Of a stretch of 15,481 bases of DNA, positions 6,638 to 13,332 are shown in pieces. The position numbers and the translations under genes were made by a program. Below the pieces are notes generated by a model, which saw nothing but the letters and a program-made list of their open reading frames with translations, was not told the origin of the DNA and did not search any database. Position 1 is the stretch's first letter, and every line of letters starts with the position of its first letter. Origin of the DNA: Rhodothermaceae bacterium (lineage in GTDB: Bacteria; Bacteroidota; Rhodothermia; Rhodothermales; Rubricoccaceae); contig JABDIZ010000075.1 of assembly GCA_013003465.1 (NCBI GenBank), positions 1 to 15,481 of the forward strand. Reading direction: 5' to 3'.

Positions 6638-7723
6638 ATGGCAAAAGAGTCCAATCCCTCCGCCGACGCCAAGCAAAAAGCCCTCGATCTCGCGATGAAG
6701 CAGATCGACAAGCAGTTTGGCAAGGGCGCCATCATGAAAATGGGCGACGCCCCGCCGGTCTCCATCGACGCCATCTCGACTGGCTCGCTCACCCTCGATC
6801 ACGCGCTCGGAATCGGAGGCGTGCCCCGGGGGCGCATCATCGAGATCTATGGCCCTGAGTCGTCGGGCAAGACGACGCTCGCCACGCAGATCATTGCTGA
6901 GGCGCAAAAGGCGGGAGGGCAGTGCGCCTTCATCGATGCCGAGCACGCCTTCGACCCGACCTATGCCCAGAAGCTCGGCGTCGATACGGATGAGTTGCTG
7001 ATCTCGCAGCCCGACACAGGCGAGCAGGCGCTCGAAATCTGCGACATGCTGGTGCGCTCCGGGGCCCTCGACGTGGTCGTGATCGATTCGGTGGCGGCGC
7101 TCGTGCCGCGCGCGGAGATCGAAGGCGAGATGGGGGCGAGCCACGTCGGCATCCAGGCGCGGCTGATGAGCCAGGCGCTCCGCAAGCTGACCGGCACCAT
7201 CAGCCGGACGAAGACCAGCCTCATCTTCATCAACCAGATCCGCATGAAGATCGGCGTCATGTTCGGCAGCCCGGAGACGACCTCAGGCGGCCGGGCGCTC
7301 AAGTTCTATTCGTCCGTCCGCATGGATATCCGCCGCATCGGTGCGATCAAGGATGGGCAGGAAGTCACCGGCAACCGGACGCGGGTCAAGGTGGTCAAGA
7401 ACAAGGTGGCGCCACCGTTCCGCCAGGCCGAGTTCGACATCATCTACGGCGAGGGCATCTCGTCGCTCGGCGAGTTGATCGATCTCGGGCTGGAGCACGA
7501 CGTGATTCAGAAGTCGGGCTCGTGGTACTCGTATGGCGAGGAGAAAGTGGGCCAGGGCCGCGATGCCGCGAAGCAGTGGCTCATCGACAACCCGGATCGG
7601 CGCGAGGCCATCAAGCAGCGCATCAAGGAAGAACTCGGGATGGTCCCCGGCACTGAGCGTCACGACGAGGAGGCGACCGAGGAGCCGTCTACGAACGGCC
7701 AGGCGGCGCTCGTGGACCTGTAG
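6638..7723 (+). CDS. recA: Recombinase RecA
   Basis: DNA-dependent ATPase that forms filaments on single-stranded DNA, performs strand exchange and triggers LexA self-cleavage in the SOS response. The 361-residue protein is full length. Visible landmarks are the Walker A motif GPESSGKT (72-79), the FIDAEHAFDP segment (Phe where E. coli has Leu, a common variant), the Walker B strand LDVVVIDSVAALVPRAEIEG, and the FINQIRMKIGVMFG and SPETTSGGRALKFYSSVR loop regions that contact DNA. The acidic tail (ERHDEEATEEPSTN) is typical. The ATG at 6638 yields MAKESNPSADAKQKAL, and the bases before it are pyrimidine-rich without a Shine-Dalgarno. A strong stem-loop follows the stop, and recX is not adjacent, so recA is probably transcribed alone. 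Confidence 0.99.
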   Translation: MAKESNPSADAKQKALDLAMKQIDKQFGKGAIMKMGDAPPVSIDAISTGSLTLDHALGIGGVPRGRIIEIYGPESSGKTTLATQIIAEAQKAGGQCAFIDAEHAFDPTYAQKLGVDTDELLISQPDTGEQALEICDMLVRSGALDVVVIDSVAALVPRAEIEGEMGASHVGIQARLMSQALRKLTGTISRTKTSLIFINQIRMKIGVMFGSPETTSGGRALKFYSSVRMDIRRIGAIKDGQEVTGNRTRVKVVKNKVAPPFRQAEFDIIYGEGISSLGELIDLGLEHDVIQKSGSWYSYGEEKVGQGRDAAKQWLIDNPDRREAIKQRIKEELGMVPGTERHDEEATEEPSTNGQAALVDL

Positions 7724-7744
7724 GCCTGGCCTCTGCACGTATGA

Positions 7745-7780
7745 AATCGAGCCGTCCGGTCTGTGCCGGGCGGCTCGATT
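7745..7780 (+). terminator. Stem-loop terminator after recA
   Basis: AATCGAGCCGTCCGG (7745-7759) pairs with CCGGGCGGCTCGATT (7766-7780) over 15 positions with a single T-G wobble, around the 6-nt loop TCTGTG. It starts 22 nt past the recA stop and is followed by the T-containing CATTTGGG. The stem is symmetric, but the next gene runs the same way, so it most likely separates recA from the PAP2 gene. Confidence 0.65.
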
Positions 7781-7825
7781 CATTTGGGCAAGGCAGCGTA
7801 GCTTGTGGCGTTTAGCCTTCCGCCG

Positions 7826-8521
7826 ATGCTTCGCTTCACTCTTCTCCTCGCGGCCGTGCTGTTGGTAGCCGCGCCTGTCCGCGCCCAAGTCGTTGAGCCC
7901 GTCACGCTGCCGCCGCCCGAGCCCAACAGCCTCGATGACCGGCTCTTCCACGCGGTCTACGACGAGCAGAACCCGATCTTCGAAGCCACGATGCGGGGCG
8001 TGAATGGGGCGTCGGTGCCGGTATTTCTGGCCGCGGTGCCGGTCCACGGCCTGACCATGCTCGCCACAGGCGAAAGCGGCGCACCGACGGGCCGGTTGTT
8101 TCTTTCCCAGGCAGGGGCCATCGGCGGGACGTTTCTGATCAAGACGCTCGTCCAGCGGGCTCGGCCCTTCGTCGCTCACGCCGATGTGGAGACGCGCCAG
8201 CGACGCGCGCCCGGTGGCATCGATCCGTTTTCCTTTCCATCCGGGCATGCGGCGACCTCGTTTGCCCTGGCCACCTCGTTCAGCCTGTCGTATCCCGAGT
8301 GGTACGTCATCGTCCCGGCCCTGACGTGGTCGTCGCTGACGGCCCTGGCGCGTGTCTGGCACGGGATGCACTACCCAAGTGACATTGTGATAGGATCCGC
8401 GCTTGGGGCAAGCATGACCATGCTCGTGCATGTGCTCTTCGCCGACGGGGACGAAACCGGCGCCGAGATCGATCCAGGGCAAGTGCAGCCCGCCTTCACC
8501 CTTCGCATTCCCATCCAATGA
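7826..8521 (+). CDS. Secreted PAP2-family phosphatase
   Basis: Member of the PAP2 (type 2 phosphatidic acid phosphatase) superfamily, which removes phosphate from lipid phosphates such as phosphatidic acid, undecaprenyl pyrophosphate or lipid A. The 231-residue product has all three motifs: K-x6-RP (K106, R113-P114), PSGH (138-141) and R-x5-H-x3-D (R176, H182, D186; Ala replaces the usual Ser before the Arg). An N-terminal signal peptide (about 1-20, cleavage after ALA-like VRA) puts the active site outside the cytoplasm. Further hydrophobic helices are seen at about 63-80, 94-108, 141-155 and 160-175. The ATG at 7826 is preferred because it starts the signal peptide cleanly; a GTG at 7805 would add seven residues. 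The stop overlaps the next start (ATGA), so the two are translationally coupled. The substrate cannot be told from sequence. Confidence 0.88.
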   Translation: MLRFTLLLAAVLLVAAPVRAQVVEPVTLPPPEPNSLDDRLFHAVYDEQNPIFEATMRGVNGASVPVFLAAVPVHGLTMLATGESGAPTGRLFLSQAGAIGGTFLIKTLVQRARPFVAHADVETRQRRAPGGIDPFSFPSGHAATSFALATSFSLSYPEWYVIVPALTWSSLTALARVWHGMHYPSDIVIGSALGASMTMLVHVLFADGDETGAEIDPGQVQPAFTLRIPIQ

Positions 8522-8916
8522 ATCATCCGATGAGTCGCCAACGCGTCAGCAGTGGAGCGCCCTGGGAGGCGACGGTCGGATACAGCCGTGCCATCCGCGT
8601 AGGCGATCGCGTATTCGTAGCGGGGACAACCGGCATCGGGGCGGATGGCCAAGTGATAGCCGACGACGCCTATGCACAGGCCCAGCAGGCGTTCACCATC
8701 ATCGGGGAGGCCCTGGCTGAAGTCGGAGCCTCTATGAGCGATGTGGTGCGTACGCGCATCTACGTGGTGGACATCACGCGCGACGGCGACGCGGTGGGGC
8801 GAGCGCATGGCGAGATCTTTCAAACCATCCGACCGGCCGCCACCATGATCGAAGTGAAGGCCTTCATCGACCCGGTGATGCGCGTCGAGATTGAGTTGGA
8901 CGCCATCGTGGAGTAA
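8518..8916 (+). CDS. RidA/YjgF/UK114-family protein without the catalytic Arg
   Basis: A 132-residue member of the Rid family, small trimeric proteins of the chorismate-mutase-like fold. RidA proper hydrolyses reactive enamines and imines such as 2-aminoacrylate. The family pattern is clear: YSRAIRVGDRVFVAGTTGI (22-40), the helix QAQQAFTIIGEALAEVGASM (54-73), DVVRTRIYVVDI (75-86) and the C-terminal RPAATMIEVKAF...VEIELDAIV (105-131). In E. coli RidA the C-terminal motif is PAR-S-C-V-E-V, whose Arg binds the substrate carboxylate; here Ala108 takes that place, so it is probably a Rid subgroup of different or unknown activity. The start ATG overlaps the PAP2 stop by 4 bp; an ATG at 8530 is an alternative. 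It is likely cytosolic. Confidence 0.9.
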   Translation: MNHPMSRQRVSSGAPWEATVGYSRAIRVGDRVFVAGTTGIGADGQVIADDAYAQAQQAFTIIGEALAEVGASMSDVVRTRIYVVDITRDGDAVGRAHGEIFQTIRPAATMIEVKAFIDPVMRVEIELDAIVE

Positions 8917-8939
8917 GGGCATCTGTGGTTGGTATCCTT

Positions 8940-8968
8940 TTGTGATACGGTGGCCTAGGAAGTAAACC
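8940..8968 (+). promoter_or_regulatory. Candidate promoter of the cytochrome P460 gene
   Basis: TTGTGA (8940-8945) and TAAACC (8963-8968) are spaced by 17 bp, resembling a sigma-70 type promoter, and lie 50 bp before the P460 start codon. The match in the -10 box is only partial, and Bacteroidota-type sigma factors prefer other motifs, so this is tentative. Confidence 0.25.
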
Positions 8969-8976
8969 CTTGTATC

Positions 8977-8989
8977 CCTATCGTATAGG
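8977..8989. promoter_or_regulatory. Palindromic candidate operator upstream of the P460 gene
   Basis: CCTAT-CGT-ATAGG is a 13-bp palindrome 28 bp before the P460 start and near the expected transcription start of the candidate promoter. Its minus strand reads CCTATACG (8982-8989), the same 8-mer found twice just after this gene at 9608 and 9624. Confidence 0.35.
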
Positions 8990-9017
8990 CGGCTTGTTGT
9001 ATTCACCCCGAGTTGCT

Positions 9018-9599
9018 ATGCGGCGCTTCACTCCCCTTCCCCTCGTTCTTGTTCTAGCCCTCGGACTGGCTGCCTGTGCCGCCGATGACGATCCGGTGGA
9101 GCCCGTGGATGAGCCCATGGAGCCCGACATGGTCGAAACCATGGCCGGGCCGGATACCACCGGAGCCGCCGTCTGGGCCTTCCTCGGCGACGAGGCGTAC
9201 CAGACCAACTGGGGCCTCTGGCCCGACAAAGGCGAATTCTACACCGGCCAGGAGCCGCACGGGATGCTGCTGACGACGTATCTCAACGCGACGGCGATGG
9301 AGGCGCTCCAGGGCGGCGCGACCGAGATGCCTGCCGGGGCCGTCATCGTCAAGGAGAACTACATGCCCGACAGTACGCTGGCCGCTCTCACGGTCATGGT
9401 CAAGGTGCCGGGCTACAATGCCGACCACAACGACTGGTTCTTCTCCAAGCACCTGCCCGACGGCACGCTCGATCAGACGCCTGATGGGATGGCGATGGAA
9501 GGCCGTCTGACGGGCTGCCAGAACTGCCACGCGGCCCGTGCGGCGAACGACTACCTCTTCACCGGTGACCTCGGGGGCGAGCCCATGGCGAGCAACTGA
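9018..9599 (+). CDS. Cytochrome P460-family lipoprotein
   Basis: Predicted exported c-type heme protein of the cytochrome P460 family (193 residues). The signal peptide ends in the lipobox LAAC with Cys20 as the lipidated residue, followed by an acidic linker rich in Asp, Glu and Pro (23-41). The P460 domain covers about 50-185, with family-like stretches GAVIVKENYMPD (107-118) and VPGYNADHNDWFF (130-142) and the heme-attachment site CQNCH (167-171). In nitrifiers P460 oxidises hydroxylamine and its heme carries a cross-linked Lys; related cytochrome c'-beta proteins bind NO. Lys112 is a possible equivalent, but I cannot align it safely. The ATG at 9018 is chosen for the signal peptide. Stem-loops and repeats follow the stop, so it is probably a single-gene unit. 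Confidence 0.85.
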   Translation: MRRFTPLPLVLVLALGLAACAADDDPVEPVDEPMEPDMVETMAGPDTTGAAVWAFLGDEAYQTNWGLWPDKGEFYTGQEPHGMLLTTYLNATAMEALQGGATEMPAGAVIVKENYMPDSTLAALTVMVKVPGYNADHNDWFFSKHLPDGTLDQTPDGMAMEGRLTGCQNCHAARAANDYLFTGDLGGEPMASN

Positions 9600-9605
9600 T
9601 CTCGT

Positions 9606-9634
9606 TCCCTATACGGCATGATCCCTATACGGCA
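9606..9634. repeat. Two direct copies of a 13-bp sequence
   Basis: TCCCTATACGGCA occurs at 9606-9618 and again at 9622-9634, 16 bp apart start to start, directly after the P460 stop codon and just before a strong stem-loop. The core CCTATACG also appears on the minus strand of the palindrome upstream of the P460 gene. A regulator-binding role for the following receptor gene is possible but unproven. Confidence 0.6.
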
Positions 9635-9643
9635 AACGCTGAT

Positions 9644-9675
9644 CGCGCGGCCTTTTCGAGAGAGAGGGCCGCGCG
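9644..9675 (+). terminator. Stem-loop terminator after the P460 gene
   Basis: CGCGCGGCC (9644-9652) and GGCCGCGCG (9667-9675) form a perfect 9-bp stem with a 14-nt loop. The sequence CTCGTTTGG follows, so the T run is short. It starts 44 nt after the P460 stop and should separate that gene from the receptor gene. Confidence 0.55.
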
Positions 9676-9758
9676 CTCGTTTGGTCGCGGAGCCCTATTA
9701 TTTGGTTGAACGCACGCTGGGTCCCCGTTGCCTTTCCGCCACCTTCACCCCTGTACCC

Positions 9759-12700
9759 ATGAAGTACACACTCTTCTTGCTCCTCGCCGGGCTGTGGTTG
9801 CTGCCCCGCATCAGCCATGCCCAGGGCGTCACGACGGCTGGGCTCAGTGGCTTCGTTTACGATGAGGCCGGGCAGCCGCTGCCCGGGGCCAACGTCATTG
9901 CGGTGCACCAGCCCAGTGGCACGACCTACGGGGCGGCGACACGGGCCGGGGGCGCCTACGCGATCCCTAACATGCGGGTCGGTGGACCGTACACCATCAC
10001 CGCGACGTTCGTCAGTTTCCAGACGCACACCGAAGAAGACGTCTTTCTCAGCCTCGGGCAGACGCTTCGTCTCGACTTCGCGCTGGCCGAGCAGGCCGTC
10101 GAACTCGAAGGCGTGGAGGTGACGGCCGAGGAGGACGAGGTACTGAATGCCGACCGCACGGGTGCGGCCACCTACGTTGGGGCCGAGCAGGTGGCGATTC
10201 TGCCCACGGTGAGCCGCTCCACGCGCGACCTGACGCGCCTTGACCCCCGCTCCGACGGCAACTTCAGCTTCGGCGGCCGGAACTGGCTCTTCAACAACGT
10301 CACGCTCGACGGGTCCTATTTCAACAACCCCTTCGGTCTCGACGACCCCGCCCCGGGTGGGCAGGCGGGCGCCGAGCCCGTTCCCTACGATGCTATCGAG
10401 CAGGTGCAAGTCTCGATCGCACCATTCGATGTACGCCAGAGCGGGTTCACTGGCGCGAGCGTCAACCAGGTCACCAAGAGCGGTACGAACGAGTTCGAGG
10501 GATCGGCCTACACCTTCTACCGCGACGAGAACCTGATCGGCAACACCGTCAGCGGCAACGATGTGGTCGCAAACCCCGAACTCACGTTCAATCAGATCGG
10601 CGCGAGCCTCGGCGGGCCGATCATCCGTAACCGGCTGTTCTTCTTCGTCAACGGCGAGCTTTCCCGCCGCGACGATCCCGGCACCAACTTCTTCGCCGAC
10701 ACCGATGGCACCGTCGGCTTTGGCGAGAGCCGGGCTGATGCCATGACGCTCCAGCGTATCAGTGAGCGCCTCGCTACGGTCTACGACTACGATACGGGCG
10801 CTTTCCAGGATTTTCTGCACTCGACAGACAACAACAAGTTCATCGCGAAGCTCGACTGGAACGTCAACGAACGCAATAACCTCAGCTTCCGCTGGAACTA
10901 CCTCGACTCGTTCCGTGACCTCCCGCCCAATGCGGTCGCCGTCACGTTCAACAATACTGGGCGCGGGCCGAACGCCCAGAGCCTCCCATTTCAGAACAGC
11001 GGCTACCGCATCAACAACGAGTTGAACTCCTTCGCGCTCGAACTCAACAGCCGCGGCAGCGGCTTCTCCAACCGGTTTTTCGCCAGTTACAACCGGTTCC
11101 GGGACTTCCGCGAGCCCCTGTCTGAGCCGTTCCCCACGATCGAGATCGGGGAAGACGGCGTGACGTTCACGACGGCCGGGCACGAGCCGTTCTCGATCCA
11201 CAACATCCTCGACCAGGACGTCTTCCAGGTCACGAACAACTTCTCGTTCTTCCTCGACCGCCACGTTGTCACCGCCGGGGCAAACTTCGAGTACTTCTCG
11301 TTCTTCAACTCGTTCAACATCTTCCGTCACGGGCTCTTCCAGCTTCCCTATTTCCTCGACTTCGAGGGCGACGGGATTCCGAACGGGAGCACGTTCTCGA
11401 CACTGGACGACTTTTTCGCCGCGACGAACCCGGACCTCCCACTCTGCGGGCCTGAGGACTCGGTTGACGGCGTGCTCCTCCCCAACGTCGGGTCGACCTG
11501 CCGCGTGGACCTCCGGGGGATGATCACCTCGGACGACCTCGCCTTCAAGGGAGAGAACATTGATGTCGGCCAGGTCGGCGTCTACATCCAGGACGAGTTC
11601 CTCGTCTCGCCCCAACTCACCCTCACAGGTGGCCTCCGCGTGGACTTCCCGATCTACTTCACCGATCCCGTCGCGAACCCGTTCTCAACCGACCTCGAAG
11701 CGCTCGACGAGAACGACCAGCCCGTGACCGTCGACCAGGCGAGCCTCCCCGGTGCGATGCCGCTCTTCTCGCCGCGCTTCGGGTTCAACTACGATGTGTT
11801 CGGCGACCGCACGACGCAACTCCGGGGCGGGACCGGCATCTTCACGGGGCGGATCCCGTTCGTGTGGTACGGCAACGCGATCTCGAACCCTGGTGCGAAT
11901 CCGAACCTGCCGGGGGCAATCCCCTTCGAGGACGTGCCCGAGGAGCTTCGCACAAGTGACGACTCCTCGCTCCAGACCTCGTTCGATCTCAACGCGCTAG
12001 ACGAGGACTTCGTCTTCCCTCAGGTGTGGACGACGGACTTCGCAGTGGACCACCTCCTCCCGGGCGACGTCCTCGGTACGCTTGAGGTGATCTATGGCAA
12101 GGACATCAACGCGATCTACATGCGCAACGCCGATCTCCGTGCGCCGACGGGGTCGCTGATGAGCATCGGGTCCCGGCCGTTCTTCGGCGAGCTCGCCCCG
12201 AACGAGGAGACTGGACTCAGCGATATCGTCGTCGGGAGTGGGGAGCTGAATCCCGACGGCGGGGCCGGCATCTACGTGATCGACAATACGTCGGAGGGGT
12301 ACAACTTCAACCTCACGGCGCAACTCCGGAAAAACTTCGGCGTCGGTGAGGAGGGCTCCTTGAACACGTCGCTCGCCTACAACTACACCCGTGCCGAGAA
12401 CGTCCTCTCGACCACGGAGATCGCCTTTGCCCTCTACCAGGGCAACCCGATCGCGGCGGACCCGAACAACCCGGAGCCCAGCTTCGCCCAATTCGGCCAG
12501 CCACACCGGGTCGTCGCCACGGCGACCTACCGGCAGGCCTACGGCGGTCGCTTTGCCACGAGCCTCGGTCTCTTCGCGACCGTCGCTCGGGGGAACCAGT
12601 TCCTCGTCTCTGGTGGCAATCGCTACTCGTTCATCTACGCCGGCGATGTCAATGGCGATGGCGCCTCCAACGACCTCCTCTACATCCCCACCGGCCCCGA

Positions 12701-13124
12701 CGATATCAATCTCGCAGACCCCGGTGACTGGGACGCCCTCAACGCGCTTATTCAGCAGGACGATTACCTATCGGAGCACCGCGGCGGGATCGCCGAGCGC
12801 TACGGCCTCGTCAACCCGTGGTACTCGAACATCGACCTCCGCCTCCTTCAGGATGTCCAATTCCAGGTCGGTGGGCGGACGAACACGGTCCAGCTCAGCC
12901 TCGATGTGCTCAACGTGGCGAACCTCCTCAACTCAGACTGGGGCGTCCGCCAGGTTGCGAACCCGGCAGCCCTCTCGCCCCTTGCTCCTGTCGGATTCGA
13001 CGGTTCGGGCGAACCCGTCTTCGACTACGTCGGTCCCGCCAACGGCCAGACGTTCCTCGACGACGTGAGCGAGTTCTCGCGGTGGCGGATTCAGTTCGGC
13101 ATCCGCTACCTCTTCGGCGGCTGA
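9759..13124 (+). CDS. Oar-like TonB-dependent outer-membrane receptor
   Basis: Large outer-membrane transporter or adhesin of 1121 residues. A signal peptide (MKYTLFLLLAGLWLL..., cleavage near SHAQ at 22) is followed by a carboxypeptidase-regulatory-like beta-sandwich domain (about 27-112, with GFVYDEAGQPLPGANV), a TonB plug domain (about 135-245, with PYDAIEQVQVSIAPFDVRQS and VNQVTKSGTNEFEGS) and a long beta-barrel to the end. The barrel closes with WRIQFGIRYLF, an aromatic end typical of outer-membrane proteins. The motif DVNGDGASNDLLYIP near the C-terminus is common in the Oar group and may bind calcium. The ATG at 9759 is used because it starts the signal peptide; the frame is open to 9618 through the P460 terminator. 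No SusD-like partner is adjacent, so this is not a typical polysaccharide-uptake locus. The ligand is unknown. Confidence 0.93.
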   Translation: MKYTLFLLLAGLWLLPRISHAQGVTTAGLSGFVYDEAGQPLPGANVIAVHQPSGTTYGAATRAGGAYAIPNMRVGGPYTITATFVSFQTHTEEDVFLSLGQTLRLDFALAEQAVELEGVEVTAEEDEVLNADRTGAATYVGAEQVAILPTVSRSTRDLTRLDPRSDGNFSFGGRNWLFNNVTLDGSYFNNPFGLDDPAPGGQAGAEPVPYDAIEQVQVSIAPFDVRQSGFTGASVNQVTKSGTNEFEGSAYTFYRDENLIGNTVSGNDVVANPELTFNQIGASLGGPIIRNRLFFFVNGELSRRDDPGTNFFADTDGTVGFGESRADAMTLQRISERLATVYDYDTGAFQDFLHSTDNNKFIAKLDWNVNERNNLSFRWNYLDSFRDLPPNAVAVTFNNTGRGPNAQSLPFQNSGYRINNELNSFALELNSRGSGFSNRFFASYNRFRDFREPLSEPFPTIEIGEDGVTFTTAGHEPFSIHNILDQDVFQVTNNFSFFLDRHVVTAGANFEYFSFFNSFNIFRHGLFQLPYFLDFEGDGIPNGSTFSTLDDFFAATNPDLPLCGPEDSVDGVLLPNVGSTCRVDLRGMITSDDLAFKGENIDVGQVGVYIQDEFLVSPQLTLTGGLRVDFPIYFTDPVANPFSTDLEALDENDQPVTVDQASLPGAMPLFSPRFGFNYDVFGDRTTQLRGGTGIFTGRIPFVWYGNAISNPGANPNLPGAIPFEDVPEELRTSDDSSLQTSFDLNALDEDFVFPQVWTTDFAVDHLLPGDVLGTLEVIYGKDINAIYMRNADLRAPTGSLMSIGSRPFFGELAPNEETGLSDIVVGSGELNPDGGAGIYVIDNTSEGYNFNLTAQLRKNFGVGEEGSLNTSLAYNYTRAENVLSTTEIAFALYQGNPIAADPNNPEPSFAQFGQPHRVVATATYRQAYGGRFATSLGLFATVARGNQFLVSGGNRYSFIYAGDVNGDGASNDLLYIPTGPDDINLADPGDWDALNALIQQDDYLSEHRGGIAERYGLVNPWYSNIDLRLLQDVQFQVGGRTNTVQLSLDVLNVANLLNSDWGVRQVANPAALSPLAPVGFDGSGEPVFDYVGPANGQTFLDDVSEFSRWRIQFGIRYLFGG

Positions 13125-13147
13125 GCCAGCCCACCCCAGACTACATA

Positions 13148-13187
13148 GAGAGGCCAGGCCACGACATCATTCGCGGCCCGGCCTCTC
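13148..13187 (+). terminator. Stem-loop terminator after the receptor gene
   Basis: GAGAGGCC (13148-13155) pairs with GGCCTCTC (13180-13187); after one mismatch four more pairs (GGCC 13157-13160 with GGCC 13175-13178) extend the stem around a 14-nt loop. There is no real T run. It starts 23 nt past the receptor stop. The rest of the 208-bp gap up to ettA holds no gene, and I see no clear promoter in it. Confidence 0.5.
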
Positions 13188-13332
13188 GTCGTTGGACCAG
13201 GGCAGGGGAGAGGGTCCCTGGCGACGGCTTCGCGGAGGATTCCCCACGGGCAAGGACTGCGCCGTCTAGCTTTCTGCGACACGGGCGCTGGTATGGCGCT
13301 TCGATTTCTCTCTGCAGACGATCTCTATTCCC

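Noticed and set aside
9609..11615. 668-codon open frame antisense to the TonB receptor gene
   Set aside because: It mirrors the receptor gene in a GC-rich genome, where antisense frames lack stops. Its translation is dominated by Val, Glu, Arg and Asp without any recognisable domain, while the plus-strand product is a clear receptor.
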